A stretch of 64,000 nt of DNA from SXRF01 sp038043465 (GTDB lineage: Bacteria > Pseudomonadota > Alphaproteobacteria > Rickettsiales > SXRF01), in NCBI GenBank assembly GCA_038043465.1, contig JBBTBX010000004.1, forward strand, positions 1-64,000, in the 5' to 3' direction. Positions 33,581 through 40,782 of this stretch are shown here, in pieces. The position numbers and the translations under genes are program-made. The notes beneath the pieces are model-generated. The model did no database searches and had not been told where the DNA came from. It worked only from the letters and a program-made list of their open reading frames with translations. Position 1 is the stretch's first letter; the number at the start of each line of letters is the position of its first letter.

Positions 33581-34695
33581 TGCTTGTATATATCCAAATT
33601 ATCATTTCCAAGTTTAATATGTTCTATCTGCTTGAATTTGGCAAGTTGCTCAAGTGCTGTACTTATAGAAACTCCTCCTTCTCCTATAGTTATCGGTGCG
33701 CGAAACCAGTAAACTTTATCTACGAGCTTACTTTCTAAGAATGCAGTGGTGAGTTTTGCTCCTGCCTCCACCAAAATGCTGGTAATGCCACGTTTGGTAA
33801 GTTCAGCTATTGTTTCTTGCAATTCATTATGACCCATGACCCATGTCTCGTGACCATCGGTAAGCAGTCTTGCATTTTTAGGGATACGCTTATTCCTATC
33901 CAGAACTACCCGCACTGGCGAACGATGCTCAAGCCCAGCAAGGCGGCAGGTAAGCAGGGGATCATCGGCAAGCACTGTCCCTATGCCCGTAAGAATAGCG
34001 TCATATTGTGAGCGCAGAAGGTGGCCATAATTTCTGGCAGCTTCGCCTGTTAGCCATTTTATTTTATTTGCGTCTGTCACCCCAAATTCATTACGGGATC
34101 TGGCATTGCGAGGTCTGGAGTTGCAAGTTAAGTCGGTGGGTTTTGCCCCAGATCCCGCAACAAGTGCGGGATGACAAGTAGTTGGGTAAGCAATCTTTCC
34201 GTCGAGTGAAGTTGCGATTTTGAGGGCTATGTAAGGACGGTTTTTTTCAATTACGGAAAAAAAACCCTGATTAACTTCCAGAGCTTCTTTTTCACAAATA
34301 TTTTCGATTACTTCAATTCCGGCATTTTTCAGAGCCAATATACCATTTCCACTTACTTGTGGGTTTTTATCACGGCAGGCAATAACTACAGCTGTAATTC
34401 CTGCCTCAATAATTGCATCTACGCAAGGTGGAGTTTTACCGTGATGGGAGCATGGCTCTAAAGTTATGTATATAGTAGCACCGCTTGTTTTATTTCCAGC
34501 ATTATTTATGGCTATGGTTTCGGCGTGTGGTCTTCCACCGCTTGCTGTTATTCCTTGTGCGATTATCTGCCCATCTTTAACTATAACAGCACCAACATTT
34601 GGGTTGGGGTGGGTTTGTCCGGATTGCCTGCGTGCCAGTGATATAGCCACACGCATATATCTTTCGTGTTCGTGCATTTCGTGCGACGATTCCAT
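33562..34695 (-). CDS. ribD: Bifunctional riboflavin deaminase/reductase RibD
   Basis: Deaminase and reductase steps of riboflavin synthesis. Deaminase zinc motif HAETIAINNAG and PCSHHGKTPPCVDAII; reductase half: ALKIATSLDGKIA, WLTGEAARNYGHLLRSQYDAILTGIGTVLADDPLLTCRL, ILVEAGAKLTTAFLE. Between the SLDGKIA strand and WLTGE, residues about 171-207 are encoded by an inserted palindromic repeat (34078-34178), read as CHPALVAGS...RNEFGVTD. The frame is intact, so the enzyme probably tolerates a loop there. Length 377. It follows the lipoprotein gene by seven bases. Confidence 0.94.
   Translation of the reverse strand: MESSHEMHEHERYMRVAISLARRQSGQTHPNPNVGAVIVKDGQIIAQGITASGGRPHAETIAINNAGNKTSGATIYITLEPCSHHGKTPPCVDAIIEAGITAVVIACRDKNPQVSGNGILALKNAGIEVIENICEKEALEVNQGFFSVIEKNRPYIALKIATSLDGKIAYPTTCHPALVAGSGAKPTDLTCNSRPRNARSRNEFGVTDANKIKWLTGEAARNYGHLLRSQYDAILTGIGTVLADDPLLTCRLAGLEHRSPVRVVLDRNKRIPKNARLLTDGHETWVMGHNELQETIAELTKRGITSILVEAGAKLTTAFLESKLVDKVYWFRAPITIGEGGVSISTALEQLAKFKQIEHIKLGNDNLDIYKQCLQES
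34078..34178 (-). repeat. GTCATCCCGCACTTGTTGCGGGATC-type palindrome within ribD
   Basis: Read on the minus strand: TGTCATCCCGCACTTGTTGC then GGGATCTGG, a variable middle with CTGGAC-like and GCAATGCC-like parts, and CCAGATCCCGTAATGAATTT. Arms around GGGATC pair. This is a well-known class of bacterial palindrome that often sits between genes. Here it is in frame in ribD and adds about 35 residues before the reductase NADPH-site segment. Confidence 0.8.
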
Positions 34696-34701
34696 AAAAA
34701 T

Positions 34702-34962
34702 TTAATTTGTGGGCTTAGTTGGCGGTGGTGTTGGCGTAGCTGTTGGAGGCATAGGTTTTTTAGGAACGGGTGGTTTCTGACTAGCTTCGTCCAGCCATTT
34801 GGTTTCATCGCTTTTCCTTTGTCCAGAGTCGGTCACGCACTGCCAGCTGCGGCAAGGTTCGCCGATAGTTGGCAGGTGTTTGCCGACGCTGTCTGCCATA
34901 CCATACACAGTATTACAACCACTGAGCAATAACGGAAGTGCAAGTAATAGCTTCTTATTCAT
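34702..34962 (-). CDS. Small lipoprotein in the nrdR-ribD operon
   Basis: An 86-residue protein with signal MNKKLLLALPLLLSGC, a clear lipobox (LSGC), followed by a Cys-containing mid-part (GEPCRSWQCVTDSG) and a Pro/Thr-rich tail (PMPPTATPTPPPTKP). GGAG lies seven bases before the ATG at 34962, inside the nrdR 3' end. It is placed between nrdR and ribD with small overlaps or gaps, so it is co-transcribed. No family recognised. Confidence 0.7.
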   Translation of the reverse strand: MNKKLLLALPLLLSGCNTVYGMADSVGKHLPTIGEPCRSWQCVTDSGQRKSDETKWLDEASQKPPVPKKPMPPTATPTPPPTKPTN

Positions 34963-35413
34963 TGGCGTCTCCCAATTCCTCCACAATATTTTCAAAGTCC
35001 TTGGCTTCACGGAAATCACGATATACTGAGGCAAAGCGGATATAGGCAACGCTATCAACTTTTTTAAGTTCTTCCATAACTGTTTTGCCGATAAGCGCGG
35101 TAGCGATTTCATTTTCGCCCATGCTTTCCAGTTTTTGCGTGATACGGGTTATAAGCTGTTCCAGCTGTTCGGCAGTAACTGGGCGTTTGCGCAGGGCAAT
35201 GCCAAGAGAATGGGCAAGCTTGTCACGGTCAAACATCCGCCGTTCGCCATTCTTTTTAAGTACGGTAAGTTCACGCAGCTGCACGCGCTCAAAGGTGGTG
35301 AAGCGCGAGTTGCACTCAGGGCAGAAACGCCGACGGCGAATAGTTAGGCCATCCTCGCTGGGGCGAGAATCTTTTACCTGTGTGTCAAGATGACCGCAAA
35401 ATGGACATTTCAT
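34955..35413 (-). CDS. nrdR: Transcriptional repressor NrdR
   Basis: Nucleotide-sensing repressor of ribonucleotide reductase genes. N-terminal zinc ribbon MKCPFCGHLDTQVKDSRPSEDGLTIRRRRFCPECNSRFTTFE, then the ATP-cone (LTVLKKNGERRMFDRDKLAHSLGIALRKRPV...). Length 152. In alphaproteobacteria it commonly sits between glyA and ribD; here glyA is separated by the BrnTA module. Its start overlaps the brnA stop by four bases, so toxin-antitoxin and repressor share one message. Confidence 0.96.
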   Translation of the reverse strand: MKCPFCGHLDTQVKDSRPSEDGLTIRRRRFCPECNSRFTTFERVQLRELTVLKKNGERRMFDRDKLAHSLGIALRKRPVTAEQLEQLITRITQKLESMGENEIATALIGKTVMEELKKVDSVAYIRFASVYRDFREAKDFENIVEELGDANE

Positions 35414-35685
35414 AATTTACCTTGTTTTATAGCTTCACGAAGTATGTTTTCTACTCTTGTATTATAGCCAGCCACACAATCTTTTAAGTGTGATATTATG
35501 TCGGTATCAAAGCGGAACGATATAACTTTTTTTGGCTTTTCTAACCGTGGCCTTCCCATTATTTTACGAATTGCTTTCTGAGCATCTTTAGGTAATGCAT
35601 TGATGCCGTATACCCAGTTTCCGCTTTCCATATCGCTAGTGGATAGTGGTTTGTCTGGATTCGGTGCTTTTTTTCTTTTTTTCAT
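35410..35685 (-). CDS. brnA: BrnA-family antitoxin
   Basis: Antitoxin and autoregulator of the BrnTA module. The N-terminal part is basic (KKRKKAPNPDKPLSTSDMESG), followed by GRPRLEKPKKVISFRFDTDIISHLKDCVAGYNTRVENILREAIKQG, the ribbon-helix-helix-like BrnA C-terminal DNA-binding segment (GRP....K..V..R.D.D....K..G.GY.TR.N..LR). The gene start overlaps the end of brnT and its stop overlaps the start of nrdR. Confidence 0.88.
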   Translation of the reverse strand: MKKRKKAPNPDKPLSTSDMESGNWVYGINALPKDAQKAIRKIMGRPRLEKPKKVISFRFDTDIISHLKDCVAGYNTRVENILREAIKQGKL

Positions 35686-35938
35686 AAAAATCCCTTTCTC
35701 TCTTGTTCGCTTTACGAAAACTTATTGGACGAATTTTATCATTTCTCATTGTCCATATTAAAACATGCAGTCGGTCGTTTAGCATTCCGTAACTAACAGA
35801 GCGGTGTTCTCTATAATCAAAACGGTCATCTGGTGTTGTTATACTTCCTGTCCACTCAAAATTTACTAAGTCATCAAACGATACGCCATGTTTTGCAATA
35901 TTTTGTGTATTTTTACGGCTATCAAACTCTAACTCCAT
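35636..35938 (-). CDS. brnT: BrnT-family toxin
   Basis: RelE-fold ribonuclease toxin. Seen: the opening LEFDSRKNTQNIAKHGVSFDDLVNFEW (family pattern W.P.K...N..KHGV.F), DDRFDYREHRSVSYGMLNDRLHVLIWTMRNDKIRPISFRKANKRERDFY. The catalytic Arg/Asp positions appear preserved. Order is toxin then antitoxin, overlapping by 50 bases, normal for BrnTA. It separates glyA and nrdR, which are adjacent in many relatives. Confidence 0.88.
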   Translation of the reverse strand: MELEFDSRKNTQNIAKHGVSFDDLVNFEWTGSITTPDDRFDYREHRSVSYGMLNDRLHVLIWTMRNDKIRPISFRKANKRERDFYEKKKKSTESRQTTIH

Positions 35939-35995
35939 TCAAATTCTCTCATAACCGCAGTAAAAGTCAATTACTTTTTGTATTTACAATAAGTA

Positions 35996-37309
35996 TTACC
36001 TCTGGTCTAACCCCGAATAGATTGGAAATGCTTGGCATAGTTCAGAGACTTTTTCTCTTACTTTAGCTTCAGTCGCTGAATTATCGCCACCAGTTGCCAG
36101 TCCATCCAGTACGTCGCCAATTAGTTCACCGATTTGTTTAAACTCAGAAATACCAAAACCACGGGTTGTGCCTGCTGGCGTGCCGAGTCTTATACCTGAA
36201 GTTACGAATGGTTTTTCCGGATCAAAAGGAATGGCGTTTTTATTGCAGGTAAGACCAGCTCGTTCCAAGCTTTCTTCGGCGGCTTTACCAGTTACTTTTT
36301 TCGGGCGGAGATCAACCAGCATCAGATGTGAGTCCGTGCCACCAGTTACGATATTCACGCCACGTTTTACTAAAGTATCCGCCAGCGCGCGGGCATTTTC
36401 AATTACCTGTTTGCCATATTGCTTGAAAGATGGTTGCAATGCTTCACCAAAAGCCACTGCTTTTGCTGCGATAACATGCATTAGTGGACCACCTTGCGCC
36501 CCTGGGAAAATTGCTGAATTGAATTTTTTAGCCAGATCTTCATCATTGGTGAGAATCATTCCGCCACGTGGACCACGCAGGGTTTTGTGGGTAGTGGTGG
36601 TTGCAACATGCGCGTGGGGGAATGGGGAAGGATATGCGCCAGCGGCAATAAGACCTGCGTAATGCGCCATATCCACCATGAAAATTGCACCCACTGAATC
36701 AGCAATTTTGCGGAAGCGGGCAAAATCAATAACACGGCAGTAAGCAGAACCACCGGCTATAATAAGTTTTGGTTTATGTTCTTTTGCGAGGCGTTCTACT
36801 TCCTCATAATCAATGAGAGCGTCAGCTTCACGCACACCATATTGCACGGCTTTGAACCATTTACCTGACATATTGGGAGCTGCACCGTGGGTTAAGTGAC
36901 CACCGGCAGCGAGCGACATGCCAAGGAAAGTATCGCCCGGTTGCAGGAGGGCTAGGAATACCCCCTGATTAGCCTGCGAGCCAGAGTTAGGCTGCACATT
37001 GGCAAATTTGCAATTAAACAGTTTGCAAGCACGGTCTATTGCCAACTGTTCAGCCTTATCGACAAATTCACAGCCCCCATAATAACGTTTGCCCGGATAG
37101 CCCTCGGCATATTTATTGGTAAGTACCGAGCCTTGCGCTCGTAAAACCGCAAGACTTACTATATTTTCCGAGGCAATCAGCTCAATTCCGCCCTGCTGGC
37201 GACCCAGCTCTTCTTCAAGGACAGAAAAAATTTCCGGATCGGCAGTGGCGAGGTCATTATCAAAAAAATTGTTCATTTGTGCATCCATTTTTTTAGCGGT
37301 GTTAGTCAT
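35996..37309 (-). CDS. glyA: Serine hydroxymethyltransferase
   Basis: PLP enzyme interconverting serine and glycine while charging tetrahydrofolate. Seen: GIELIASENIVSLAVLRAQGSVLTNKYAEGYPGKRYYGGCEFVD, the PLP-lysine motif VATTTTHKTLRGPRGG, and the substrate-site DSHLMLVDLR and TSGIRLGTPAGTTRG. Length 437. The start has a run of short hydrophilic residues before the first conserved block. An AT-rich 57-base gap separates it from brnT. Confidence 0.97.
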   Translation of the reverse strand: MTNTAKKMDAQMNNFFDNDLATADPEIFSVLEEELGRQQGGIELIASENIVSLAVLRAQGSVLTNKYAEGYPGKRYYGGCEFVDKAEQLAIDRACKLFNCKFANVQPNSGSQANQGVFLALLQPGDTFLGMSLAAGGHLTHGAAPNMSGKWFKAVQYGVREADALIDYEEVERLAKEHKPKLIIAGGSAYCRVIDFARFRKIADSVGAIFMVDMAHYAGLIAAGAYPSPFPHAHVATTTTHKTLRGPRGGMILTNDEDLAKKFNSAIFPGAQGGPLMHVIAAKAVAFGEALQPSFKQYGKQVIENARALADTLVKRGVNIVTGGTDSHLMLVDLRPKKVTGKAAEESLERAGLTCNKNAIPFDPEKPFVTSGIRLGTPAGTTRGFGISEFKQIGELIGDVLDGLATGGDNSATEAKVREKVSELCQAFPIYSGLDQR

Positions 37310-37323
37310 TATTAATTCTCTCT

Positions 37324-37632
37324 TTATCTAATAAATCTATGGTTTGATTGTTGTTGTGTAGGTGTGGCATCTATTAATCCTGCTTCCGCCATTATCAAAC
37401 AAACATGGTGTACCAATTTACTCTGATCGTTCCTTTTTGCCTCATTAATTAATGGCTCTATCAAACCACGATCAATTTTAGTTGCATTGCCTGATTCTAT
37501 ATTTTTTAGACCAGACATTACGATAAAGAAAGCAGGTCCAATATCCTTTGGGTCATCATTTACATTCGCAAAATTGAACATCTTCTTATATAGTTCAGTA
37601 ACATATTCTTTAGCATCTGGAATCTTAGGCAT
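37324..37632 (-). CDS. Hypothetical small protein
   Basis: Unrecognised 102-residue protein, mostly helical by eye: ATGGAT-free start MPKIPDAKEYVTELYKKMFNFANV, then LVHHVCLIMAEAGLIDATPT and a Gln/Asn-rich tail. No signal peptide or membrane span. It lies between rpiB and glyA on the same strand with a 14-base gap to glyA, so it is probably co-transcribed. Confidence 0.5.
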   Translation of the reverse strand: MPKIPDAKEYVTELYKKMFNFANVNDDPKDIGPAFFIVMSGLKNIESGNATKIDRGLIEPLINEAKRNDQSKLVHHVCLIMAEAGLIDATPTQQQSNHRFIR

Positions 37633-37658
37633 TAGTTATTTTCCTTTGAAATTATATA

Positions 37659-38111
37659 TTACTGTCTCTTCACAAAATTCGATAGTTTTGCCACGCGAGC
37701 TTCATGTCTGCCACCTTCAAATTCAGTGCTTATGAAGGTATCTACACATTCCTTGGCTGTTTCTGCGTTCATTAATCTTGCACCAAGACAGAGTACATTG
37801 GCGTTGTTATGCTGACGGGCAAGGTTTGCCGTGGCTTTGTCGTGGCAAAGGGCAGCACGAATGGAGCGATAGCGGTTGGCGGCGATACTCATGCCGATGC
37901 CGGAGCCACAAATGAGAATTCCAAATTTATCAGGGTTACAACCTATCCACTTTGCCATTTCATCGGCTCGATCCGGATAATCAACTGCTTCCGTGCCGAA
38001 AGTTCCAAGGTCCTGTGCCATCCAGCCAATTTTACTTAAATAGCGCGATAGTTCTTTTTTTAGCTCGAATCCACCGTGGTCGCTGGCTATTGCTATAATC
38101 TTATCGGTCAT
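37659..38111 (-). CDS. rpiB: Ribose-5-phosphate isomerase B
   Basis: Isomerises ribulose- and ribose-5-phosphate. Seen: IAIASDHGGFELKKELSRYL, YPDRADEMAKW, the active-site ILICGSGIGMSIAANR with the catalytic Cys, RAALCHDKATANLARQHNNANVLCLGARLM. Length 150. First gene of a minus-strand set with the hypothetical gene and glyA. The RpiB-SHMT adjacency is usual in alphaproteobacteria. Confidence 0.95.
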   Translation of the reverse strand: MTDKIIAIASDHGGFELKKELSRYLSKIGWMAQDLGTFGTEAVDYPDRADEMAKWIGCNPDKFGILICGSGIGMSIAANRYRSIRAALCHDKATANLARQHNNANVLCLGARLMNAETAKECVDTFISTEFEGGRHEARVAKLSNFVKRQ

Positions 38112-38173
38112 ATAGGTTTATATCTTCATTACATTTGTATATTGTATCAAAGGGCGTTCCCTAATACTATATA

Positions 38174-38279
38174 TATACTCTTCTCATTTCAAGAATTGGC
38201 GTTGTTAACCTTCGACTCGTGTAGTTTTTCTACACTTCGTCTCGGTTGTCTAGCCAATTCTTGAACTGCTTTGAGTATA
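38174..38279. repeat. Large nested palindrome between rpiB and the TauE gene
   Basis: Outer arms TATACTC (38174-38180) and GAGTATA (38273-38279), middle arms CAAGAATTGGC (38190-38200) and GCCAATTCTTG (38253-38263), and an inner GTGTAG-TTTTT-CTACAC hairpin. All three pair. It lacks the core of the other dispersed elements and sits in the 5' region of the divergent rpiB/tauE pair. Confidence 0.75.
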
Positions 38280-38353
38280 GGGCACGGCATTTTGCCATGA
38301 CTGCCTTAAAAGAGCAAGCTTCTGAAAGTAAATAAATAAAAAAAATTAACCCA

Positions 38354-39112
38354 ATGACTTTGCTTGAAATATCATTATTTTTTATTGTACCGGCGATTGC
38401 CGCTGCGATTAATTCAGTCGCTGGTGGTGGAACATTTCTAACTTTTCCGGTATTTATAATGGGCGGACTTACTCCCCTGCAAGCTAACGTGATGAGCACT
38501 ATCGCCCTGTGGCCGGGTACAATTTCCAGCAGCTATGGTTATCGTAAAGTACTTTCCACCAGCTATAAAAGCTTACTTCCGTTATTTATAATCTGCATAA
38601 TTGGCGGAACTCTTGGTTCGGTCACATTGTTGAATACTTCAGAGGTGGTATTTAAAAAGCTGGTGCCGTGGCTACTACTAATTGCTACATTGATATTTAC
38701 TTTTGGTAAGTATGGAGTCGCGCTACTGCATAAATATTTTCCAAATGGTAAGAAGCAGCAGGGCTTGGCATTTTGTATCCAGTCTTTGATCTCTTTTTAC
38801 GGCGGATATTTTGGTGCAGGGATTGGTATATTGATGCTCGCCATGCTGCAAATTATGGGATACTCAAATATTCACCAGATGAATGCGATTAAAATTTTGT
38901 TGGGTGCAGCTATTAATCTGGCAACTGTTATTATATTCATCTGTGCGGGTGCGGTTATCTGGAATTTGGCAGCAATAATGATTGCAGGTGGAGTATTTGG
39001 AGGTTATGCTGGCACAAGACTAGCACTTAAAGTGTCGCCTGAGCGCATTCGTATTCTAGTTAGTATCATCGGTTTTTCTATGAGCGCGTATTTTTTTCTG
39101 TCAGTTGTGTGA
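38354..39112 (+). CDS. TauE/SafE-type sulfite/organosulfonate exporter
   Basis: Polytopic permease of the TauE/SafE family, about eight spans in 252 residues. It opens FIVPAIAAAINSVAGGGTFLTFPVFIMGGLTPLQANVMSTIALWPG, the family's N-terminal repeat, and has QSLISFYGGYFGAGIGILMLAMLQ, the second repeat with its Gly-rich loop. Anion specificity cannot be told. It stands alone, following the nested palindrome. Confidence 0.9.
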   Translation: MTLLEISLFFIVPAIAAAINSVAGGGTFLTFPVFIMGGLTPLQANVMSTIALWPGTISSSYGYRKVLSTSYKSLLPLFIICIIGGTLGSVTLLNTSEVVFKKLVPWLLLIATLIFTFGKYGVALLHKYFPNGKKQQGLAFCIQSLISFYGGYFGAGIGILMLAMLQIMGYSNIHQMNAIKILLGAAINLATVIIFICAGAVIWNLAAIMIAGGVFGGYAGTRLALKVSPERIRILVSIIGFSMSAYFFLSVV

Positions 39113-39185
39113 TTAAGGCTTGAGTCGTAATTGATGGTGGATATAATCAAATAAAATAAGAAACATTAATTGGGAGTAGGGATTT

Positions 39186-40190
39186 ATGATTCAACCAGCA
39201 TTTGACTCGTCTATGCCAATTTCACCTGCGTCTAAGAAGGCGCATGTTATAGTTCTTGGCAATGAGAAGGGTGGATCAGGTAAGACAACGACCTGCATGC
39301 ATTTAATTGTGGCATTGCTGCGCCTTGGCTTTTCAGTTGGCACTATTGATATTGATTCCAGGCAGCGTTCGCTATCACGCTATCTGGAGAACCGCCGGCA
39401 GACAATCCTTAAGGAGAGTGTAGCTTTGCCCCAGCCGCAACACGTGGTGGTGCAGAGGAGCTCTAATAACATTGTGCAGGATGCTGAAGATGATGACCGT
39501 GAGCGTTTTACCAAGAATCTGATGCGACTTGTTGAATATAATGATTTTGTGGTGGTGGATAGTCCGGGTAGTGATACTTACCTGTCGCGGGTTGCACATG
39601 CGCATGCTGACACAATTATTACCCCGATTAATGACAGCTTCGTTGATCTGGACGTGCTTGCCAATGTCGATGGGCAGACCATGAAAATTATCAAACCGAG
39701 TATTTATAGTGAAATGGTCTGGGAACAGAAGCTTATGCGTTCCAAGCGTGATGGCGGATCTATCGAGTGGATTGTTATGCGTAACCGTCTAAGTAATATT
39801 GATGCGAAAAACAAGCGTTTTATGACGCAGGCGACCGGTGAACTGGCGCGTCGCATTGGTTTTCGTGTTGCTCCTGGGTTTTCTGAACGGGTTATTTTCC
39901 GCGAGATGTTTTTACAAGGGCTTACGGTTTTAGATATTATGGAGATGAACAAGACCGGCTTGTCGCTATCGCATGTGGCGGCGCGTCAGGAGGTTCGTGA
40001 TTTGCTTAAGACACTTAGAATTCCACTTCTGGATGAGCATATTAACAAGCAGCGTACGGATGAAGATGGTGCTAAGGAAGCTGCTAAAGAAGTAGCTAAA
40101 GAGTCAGTTCAGAATACATCTCCAGTTTCTACCGTAGCTCCGGCTCCGGTGATTGAGTCGGTAAGGGAATTAGAGGCTCTCGCTTCTTGA
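39186..40190 (+). CDS. mipZ: MipZ-like ParA-family division-site ATPase
   Basis: Member of the ParA/MinD class similar to MipZ, which positions FtsZ in alphaproteobacteria. Seen: deviant Walker A GNEKGGSGKTTTCMHL, IDIDSRQRSLSRYLENRR, FVVVDSPGSDTYLSRVAHAHADTIITPINDSFVDLDVL. The ~65-residue C-terminal tail is Ala/Glu/Lys-rich and unconserved (AKEAAKEVAKESVQN). Length 334 is longer than typical MipZ because of this tail. It stands alone upstream of a 590-base gap. Confidence 0.9.
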   Translation: MIQPAFDSSMPISPASKKAHVIVLGNEKGGSGKTTTCMHLIVALLRLGFSVGTIDIDSRQRSLSRYLENRRQTILKESVALPQPQHVVVQRSSNNIVQDAEDDDRERFTKNLMRLVEYNDFVVVDSPGSDTYLSRVAHAHADTIITPINDSFVDLDVLANVDGQTMKIIKPSIYSEMVWEQKLMRSKRDGGSIEWIVMRNRLSNIDAKNKRFMTQATGELARRIGFRVAPGFSERVIFREMFLQGLTVLDIMEMNKTGLSLSHVAARQEVRDLLKTLRIPLLDEHINKQRTDEDGAKEAAKEVAKESVQNTSPVSTVAPAPVIESVRELEALAS

Positions 40191-40534
40191 GCCTATTCAA
40201 ATCTCGCTCTTTTGTTCTGTATATGCATAATTAAGTAACGCTATAGTTCGTTATCTTGTGCGGTTCGCTTAACTTCTGCAGTGTTTTGCTACTTTTCTGT
40301 ATATTATTGCTAATTATCTGTAGCGTATTGCAGCGTTTTGTTGCTTTTGTTTTACATTTAATTTCAATATATTACCTAGTTATTACTGAATAAAATGGCG
40401 AATTTTTCTGTTTTTATGTTACTTTATGTGACATTTTTTTAACCAATTAACTTTTTTACGCGTAAGGCGTAGTTCGTAGTTCGTAGTTCGTAAAAAGCCT
40501 ATGCTATAAAAAGAAGGCAGGGAAGTGGGAGAGT

Positions 40535-40709
40535 CCGTCATTGCGAGCGTTTTGATAAAAATGCGTGGCAATCCATAATTTTTGAAAGACTGGATTGCTA
40601 TGAAAATCGAGTCCGAAAGACCGATTTTTCGCTGCGAAGCAAGCGTAACTCCAAATAATAACTGTAAAATTATTATTTGAAATAACTATAAATTTCCTCG
40701 CAATGACGC
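40535..40709. repeat. CGTCATTGCGAG palindrome enclosing element copy B2
   Basis: CGTCATTGCGAG (about 40537-40548) and CTCGCAATGACG (about 40696-40708) are the outer arms of a common bacterial palindrome (the GCGTGGCAATCC inside also belongs to it). Between them is a copy of the dispersed element (40567-40694) with its own two hairpins GCAATCCA/TGGATTGC and CCAAATAATAAC/TTATTATTTG plus the core. Confidence 0.75.
40567..40694 (-). repeat. Dispersed three-hairpin element, copy B2
   Basis: On the minus strand: TATAGTTATTTCAAATAATA hairpin, GTTACGCTTGCTTCGCAGCG core, AAAATCG...CGATTTT hairpin with CGGTCTTTCGGAC, and the GCAATCCA...TGGATTGC end hairpin. The core agrees with the A copies, while both outer stems differ. 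Confidence 0.75.
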
Positions 40710-40782
40710 ATCCCATGCCTGCCTTTGGGAAAACTTGCTTCTGGCATAACAGAATTGTGTCGGGTGGTACGGAGAATAGCTT

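Larger units (their letters stand above)
40191..40782. other. Long non-coding gap between mipZ and gltA
   Basis: About 590 bases. The first ~250 are AT-rich with no frame I can support. At about 40461-40500 is a tandem GTAGTTC run (GTAGTTCGTAGTTCGTAGTT). From about 40535 a nested repeat complex is present: outer arms CGTCATTGCGAG / CTCGCAATGACG around copy B2. Confidence 0.6.

Noticed and set aside
40461..40500. GTAGTTC tandem as a phage attachment or iteron site
   Set aside because: Only three to four units, with no integrase, rep gene or tRNA nearby; noted as a short tandem only.
40191..40530. tRNA, small RNA or origin in the long mipZ-gltA gap
   Set aside because: No TTCGA-type T-loop with an acceptor stem, no DnaA-box cluster and no clean terminator was found; it may still hold an RNA that cannot be recognised by eye.
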